A stretch of DNA of 7,109 bases, taken from assembly GCA_029554925.1 (NCBI GenBank), contig JAKPUV010000213.1, forward strand, positions 1-7,109, given 5' to 3'. Below are positions 3,697 through 7,109 of this stretch, one piece after another (the first letter of the stretch is position 1; each line of letters opens with the position of its first letter). A model generated the notes under the pieces. The model saw only the letters and a program-made list of their open reading frames with translations. It had not been told where the DNA came from and did not search any database. The DNA is from Candidatus Hydrogenedentota bacterium (GTDB lineage: Bacteria; Hydrogenedentota; Hydrogenedentia; Hydrogenedentales; CAITNO01). Both the position numbers and the translations under genes were made by a program.

Positions 3697-6501
3697 TCAG
3701 GACAGCCCGTGGGACCAACGCCACTCTTCCAGTTCTCTGGTCTGGCGGTGCACCTGCTCCGCCCGCGCCTCGTTCTCGGCGGCCTCGGCTTCGCGCCCGG
3801 CGGCGCGCAGCAGCCCGGCCGACTCGCGCAGGGCCCAGGCGTAATCGTGCCCGTACAGGGGGATGATCGGGCTCAGGCGGTGGGCCCGCGCGTGCTCCGC
3901 GAGGACCTCCAGCACCGTTTCCAGCCGTGGCGTGGCGTCGTCGTTCATGGCAAGGTAGAAAAGGGCCTCCGCGCGCGCGCGGGCCATTTCGGCGCTATGC
4001 GGGGCCAGTTCCGCGACGCGGTCGGCCCAGTGGCGGTAGCGTACCGTCCAGTCCGGACGCCGGGGCAGCCAGTCTTTGCCCAGGTGCGGGGTCCGCACGA
4101 CCAGGCCGTAGCACCGGAGCAGGTGGTAGGCCAGGCGCTGGTTGCGGGGCCAGCGCGCGGCCTCCGCCTCCAGCCAGCCAATCTGATCCAGCATCCCCTG
4201 CAACCCGCAGGAGCGCGCCCGGAAGGGCCGGCGGACCAGCAGCACGGCGTCCAGCCCGGGCGCCTCGTCCGGCGGCAGGCGCCGATAGGACCCCTGCACG
4301 CCGGGCACGGGCGCGTAGAAGTCTCCCGTCTCCGCCCACGCCCGAATGTCCGGATTGAGGGTCAGGGCGTCCACCAGCCGCACCTGCGGCGGCCTCTGTT
4401 CGCGCGGCTTTTCCGTGATGATCGCGTCTATCACCTCGCCGATCTCCGCCAGACAGTACCCCGCCGTCTGGTACATGCGCATCAGCTCCTTGTCTTCGCC
4501 CACGCTCACGAAACTCATGCGGCCCAGGCTCAGCTCCTGAAGGTAGATGCGCGACGCGACGCCCAGCGCCCCCGCCATCACCACCAGCAGCGCGACCGCC
4601 GCCGCCCGCCGCGCCCCCGCCGAAAACCAGGACTTGCCGCCGCCACCGGCCCCCGCCCAGAGCAGCCCCGCCGCCACGAAAAAGGGCATGGCCAGCGAGG
4701 GGTTGGAAAAGTGGATGTCGAGGCCCGCGTGGAGGCAGAACGCCGCCACGGCGGTGAAAAGCCCCAGAGCCGCCCACCGCGCCCCCGCGTCGGGCGCGCG
4801 GCGCACGCCCCGCACGGCGCGCACGGCCAGCACGACGGAAAACGCCAGGAAGAGCAGCCCCCCCGCGAGCCCCGTCTCGACGAAGGGCTGGAGGAAGGCG
4901 TTGTGCGCCTCGCGCACGTCGCCCGCGCCGAGGTACTGGTACTGGGGGTAGGCGGCGTGGAAGTTGCCCAGCCCCACGCCCAGGAGCGGGTTGGCCGCGA
5001 AGATCCTCGCCGCCACCTTCCAGTAGGTGAGCCGGATGTGGAAGGACGAGGTGTCCCGCAGGTCCTCCACCCCCAGGGCAACGCCCTCCTGCACGATGGC
5101 GGGGGCCCCGGCCGCCGCGCCGTCCTGCGCCAGGGTCTCCGGCCCAAGAAGCACCCAGGCCGCCCCGCACAGCGCCACGGCCCACGCCGCCGCCCGCGCC
5201 GCCCGGCGCGCCGCCGGCCGCGGCCCGTCCTTCGGCAGGAAGGCCAGCACGGCCGCCGCCAGGCCCGCGGCGGCCAGCGCCGCCATGGCCCCGCGCGTGT
5301 AGGTCATCCACAGCGCAGCCAGCGTCACGGCCAGCAGGACGGGGTGCGCCCACAGCGCCGCCCGCCCCAGGGTGTGCGCGAGGCCGCCGCGCAGCATCGC
5401 GCGGTGGACCAGCACCGCCGGGCCGGCCCCCGCCAGCGCCGCCGCCGCCGCCAGGGCGGGCAGTGAGCCGTACCAGGCGGAAACGGGGACGAAGGTCCCG
5501 CGGAAATGCAGGGTGAAGAGGGTCAGGCCCGCCACGGCGGTCCAGACCGCCAGCGCGGCGGCGAGGGCCTCCCACCGGCCCGCGCCGGGCCCCGCGGCCC
5601 CGCGCCGGTTCCGCCACGCCTCCGCCCAGCCGGAAACCATCAGGGGGACGCCGAGCAGCAGGAAGCCGGCGAGGCTGTTGGGGAAGAGCAGGGTGCCGAA
5701 GGCGCGGCTCCGGTTGAGGCGTCGCGCGAGCTCCGGCGTGATGGTGTCGGTGTTGAAGTACTGCCGCAGGACCTCGGGGTCCTGCACGGCCTTGCGCGCC
5801 TCGGGCAGGAGATAGTGGAAGTGCAGGATGGCGTACCACGCCTCCAGAAAGACCGCCGCCAGCAGCGCGCCGACCACCAGCCGCCGCGCGGCGGGGCTTC
5901 CCGCGCAGTTCGCCGACAGCAGGAACAGCAGCAGGTAGCTCAGCCAGAGCAGGAGCTGGCGCGCCGTGTTGTCGGCCTGCCAGGTGGTCCACAGCCCCAG
6001 GGCGGCCACGGCGACAAAGCCCGCCAGCGGCGCGGCCGCCGCGGCCCCCCGCCACGCCCCCCCGCGGAGGGCCGAGCGCACCAGCCAGAACGCGGACACG
6101 ATGAAGACGCCCGCGACGAAGTAGAGGTTGGCCACGGGGTAGGTGTAGCCGTCAATCCACGGGCGGAACAGGAGCAGCAGGGCGACGCCCGCCGAGGGGT
6201 GGACGATGCCGGCCATCACAACGGCGCCCAGGCCCCACACCACGGCGGCGAGGCCGAACTCGCCCGGGGGGATCATCTGCGGGTTGTAGACGCCGACCCA
6301 CCCGGCGAGCATGGTCTTGACGGGGCCCAGCAGGTTGAAGGAGGCCGCCACGAACAGCATGAAGCCCAGGCAGACAATGCACCCCGCCATCACCGCCGCC
6401 GTGTGGGGGGTGGCGAAGTCCTCCGGCCATTCCGCCCGCCAGTCCCGGGCTGCCGCCGCGGGTTTCGCCGCGCCCGGCGCGGAGGCTGTCTTCTGGCTCA
6501 T
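3697..6501 (-). CDS. O-antigen ligase/polymerase family membrane protein with large C-terminal domain
   Basis: This 934-residue inner-membrane protein is of the WaaL/Wzy type. The family moves a lipid-linked glycan on the outer face of the membrane, by polymerising it or transferring it to lipid A-core or another acceptor. About 15 hydrophobic helices are visible between residues 33 and 650. Family landmarks are RAFGTLLFPNSLAGFLLL (266-283), TYTRGA (400-405), and a Wzy_C-like region with NPLLGVGLGNF (504-514) and EAHNAFLQPFVETGL (531-545). Arg266 and His533 are candidates for the conserved Arg and His of ligases. A loop at about 453-546 is probably the outer catalytic loop. After the last helix (~632-650) come some 280 soluble residues; at about 780-925 these are helical, alanine- and charge-rich, like a degenerate TPR. 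Typical ligases have about 400 residues. ATG at 6501 follows GGGAGG and overlaps the preceding TGA as ATGA. The open frame up to 6660 is a shadow of the transferase gene. Ligase versus polymerase cannot be settled. Confidence 0.85.
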   Translation of the reverse strand: MSQKTASAPGAAKPAAAARDWRAEWPEDFATPHTAAVMAGCIVCLGFMLFVAASFNLLGPVKTMLAGWVGVYNPQMIPPGEFGLAAVVWGLGAVVMAGIVHPSAGVALLLLFRPWIDGYTYPVANLYFVAGVFIVSAFWLVRSALRGGAWRGAAAAAPLAGFVAVAALGLWTTWQADNTARQLLLWLSYLLLFLLSANCAGSPAARRLVVGALLAAVFLEAWYAILHFHYLLPEARKAVQDPEVLRQYFNTDTITPELARRLNRSRAFGTLLFPNSLAGFLLLGVPLMVSGWAEAWRNRRGAAGPGAGRWEALAAALAVWTAVAGLTLFTLHFRGTFVPVSAWYGSLPALAAAAALAGAGPAVLVHRAMLRGGLAHTLGRAALWAHPVLLAVTLAALWMTYTRGAMAALAAAGLAAAVLAFLPKDGPRPAARRAARAAAWAVALCGAAWVLLGPETLAQDGAAAGAPAIVQEGVALGVEDLRDTSSFHIRLTYWKVAARIFAANPLLGVGLGNFHAAYPQYQYLGAGDVREAHNAFLQPFVETGLAGGLLFLAFSVVLAVRAVRGVRRAPDAGARWAALGLFTAVAAFCLHAGLDIHFSNPSLAMPFFVAAGLLWAGAGGGGKSWFSAGARRAAAVALLVVMAGALGVASRIYLQELSLGRMSFVSVGEDKELMRMYQTAGYCLAEIGEVIDAIITEKPREQRPPQVRLVDALTLNPDIRAWAETGDFYAPVPGVQGSYRRLPPDEAPGLDAVLLVRRPFRARSCGLQGMLDQIGWLEAEAARWPRNQRLAYHLLRCYGLVVRTPHLGKDWLPRRPDWTVRYRHWADRVAELAPHSAEMARARAEALFYLAMNDDATPRLETVLEVLAEHARAHRLSPIIPLYGHDYAWALRESAGLLRAAGREAEAAENEARAEQVHRQTRELEEWRWSHGLS

Positions 6502-7109
6502 AAGTCCCCCCTCCCGTTGTCCCCCGCCTTCATCAGCAGCACGATGAGCATGAACACGCCCGCCGACTGCGCGAGGATGATGAGCGTGCCGTGGGTGTCC
6601 AGCCGGGGCAGCAGCGCGCCGCCCAGCCCGACCACCGCCGCCACAAAGTAAATGAACCACACGGCGGAGGCCTTGCTCATGCCCGCCTTCACCAGCCGGT
6701 GCGAAAAGTGCCGCTTGTCGCCCAGGAAGATCGAGTCTCCGCAGCGCCAGCGGATCCAGACCACGCTGAAGGTGTCGAACAGCGGCACGCTCAGCGCCAG
6801 CAGCGGCGCGGCCACGGCCACGCGCGACCCCGCGCCCTCGATGTGGAAGGTGCCCACCACGGAGATGGTCGCCAGGAAGTACCCGTTGAACATGGCGCCG
6901 CAGTCGCCCATGAAGATGCGGGCCGGCGGCAGGTTGTGCCAGAGGAACCCCCCCACGGCGCCCATGAACACCACCAGGAGGATGCGGGCCATGTGCTCGT
7001 CGGCGAAGGGCTGGATGCAGAGATAGAACGTGGCCGCGGAAATCACCGCCACCCCCCCGCTCAGGCCGTCCATGTTGTCCAGCAGGTTCATGCTGTTGAT
7101 CACCAGCAC
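6498..7109 (-). CDS. undecaprenyl-phosphate glycosyl-1-phosphate transferase, WecA/TagO type (5' end outside window)
   Basis: This integral membrane enzyme moves a sugar-1-phosphate, usually GlcNAc-1-P, from a UDP-sugar to undecaprenyl phosphate on the inner face of the membrane. That is the first step of O-antigen, teichoic acid or similar glycan synthesis. The last 203 residues are present. In fragment numbering, NSMNLLDNMDGLSGG (5-19) is the conserved Asp-rich motif, RIFMGDCGAMFNGY (64-77) carries the catalytic-site Asp69, PLFDTFSV (109-116) is the next conserved Asp, and DKRHFSHRLVKAGMS (131-145) is the HxxHR motif. That motif marks WecA/TagO/WbpL-like enzymes, as opposed to the HHHFE of MraY, so cell-wall lipid I synthesis is unlikely. 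Five or six hydrophobic helices remain. The frame runs off the right edge; a GTG there is internal, not a start, since several N-terminal helices are missing. It overlaps the ligase gene by ATGA, which ties the first and last membrane steps of one glycan pathway. The exact sugar is not readable. Confidence 0.92.
   Translation of the reverse strand: MLVINSMNLLDNMDGLSGGVAVISAATFYLCIQPFADEHMARILLVVFMGAVGGFLWHNLPPARIFMGDCGAMFNGYFLATISVVGTFHIEGAGSRVAVAAPLLALSVPLFDTFSVVWIRWRCGDSIFLGDKRHFSHRLVKAGMSKASAVWFIYFVAAVVGLGGALLPRLDTHGTLIILAQSAGVFMLIVLLMKAGDNGRGDL
6506..6515 (-). promoter_or_regulatory. ribosome binding site of the ligase gene
   Basis: The minus strand reads GGGAGGGGGG just before ACTT and ATG 6501. 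This strong purine run lies inside the end of the transferase gene. It fixes the start at 6501 rather than at the upstream ATG at 6660. Confidence 0.7.

Noticed and set aside
3674..3724. Earlier start for the M24 peptidase at 3724
   Set aside because: It would overlap the ligase gene end and add 17 residues not typical of the family. GGGAG supports ATG 3673.
3709..5466. Long plus-strand open frame opposite the ligase gene
   Set aside because: Antisense shadow with very biased Arg, Pro, Gly and His content. The minus strand has clear family motifs and helices.
3995..6055. 686-codon minus-strand frame within the ligase gene
   Set aside because: A shifted frame of the ligase gene, almost all Gly, Arg, Ala and Pro. 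Long open frames are expected at this GC content.
6502..6660. N-terminal extension of the ligase ORF
   Set aside because: It overlaps the conserved transferase gene in another frame and gives a Gly/Arg/His-rich peptide. The ATGA overlap and strong ribosome site favour 6501.

Overview
The window looks like a chromosome segment from a GC-rich bacterium that builds a surface glycan. EF-P of bacterial type, ATGA start/stop overlaps and Shine-Dalgarno sequences show that it is bacterial. The taxon cannot be fixed from the sequence. An Rhs fragment, highly palindromic intergenic repeats and a very long O-antigen-ligase-like protein would fit an uncultured PVC-type or Hydrogenedentota-type lineage, but that is a weak guess.

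Layout. (1) Bases 1-617, plus strand: the 3' end of an Rhs/YD-repeat gene. It holds the end of the core with its conserved DPxGL boundary, then a 168-residue variable tip. (2) 707-1252, plus strand: an AT-richer gene for a single-pass membrane protein of 181 residues. It sits where the immunity gene of a polymorphic toxin would sit. (3) 1253-2042: mostly non-coding. It has one plausible small two-helix membrane ORF on the minus strand (1462-1659) and a cluster of three strong inverted repeats (1803-1874, 1913-1934, 1958-2010). Two of these are 'palindromes made of palindromes'. (4) 2043-7109, minus strand: one compact operon read right to left. It encodes a WecA/TagO-type glycosyl-1-phosphate transferase (5' end outside the window), a 934-residue O-antigen-ligase/polymerase-like membrane protein, an M24 Xaa-Pro peptidase and elongation factor P.

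How the parts work together. The first two operon genes overlap by ATGA and act at opposite ends of lipid-linked glycan synthesis: loading the first sugar phosphate onto undecaprenyl phosphate, and polymerising or transferring the finished chain outside the membrane. The last two also overlap by ATGA and share a proline theme: EF-P relieves ribosome stalling at proline runs and the M24 peptidase cleaves next to proline. A pairing of this peptidase with efp is known elsewhere. Only 23 bases separate the two halves, so all four genes are probably co-transcribed. The palindromic cluster just beyond efp may end that transcript.

The most interesting parts are the paired nested inverted repeats and the unassigned Rhs tip with its membrane-protein neighbour. 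Nothing in the window can be called a new defence or mobile system on sequence alone.
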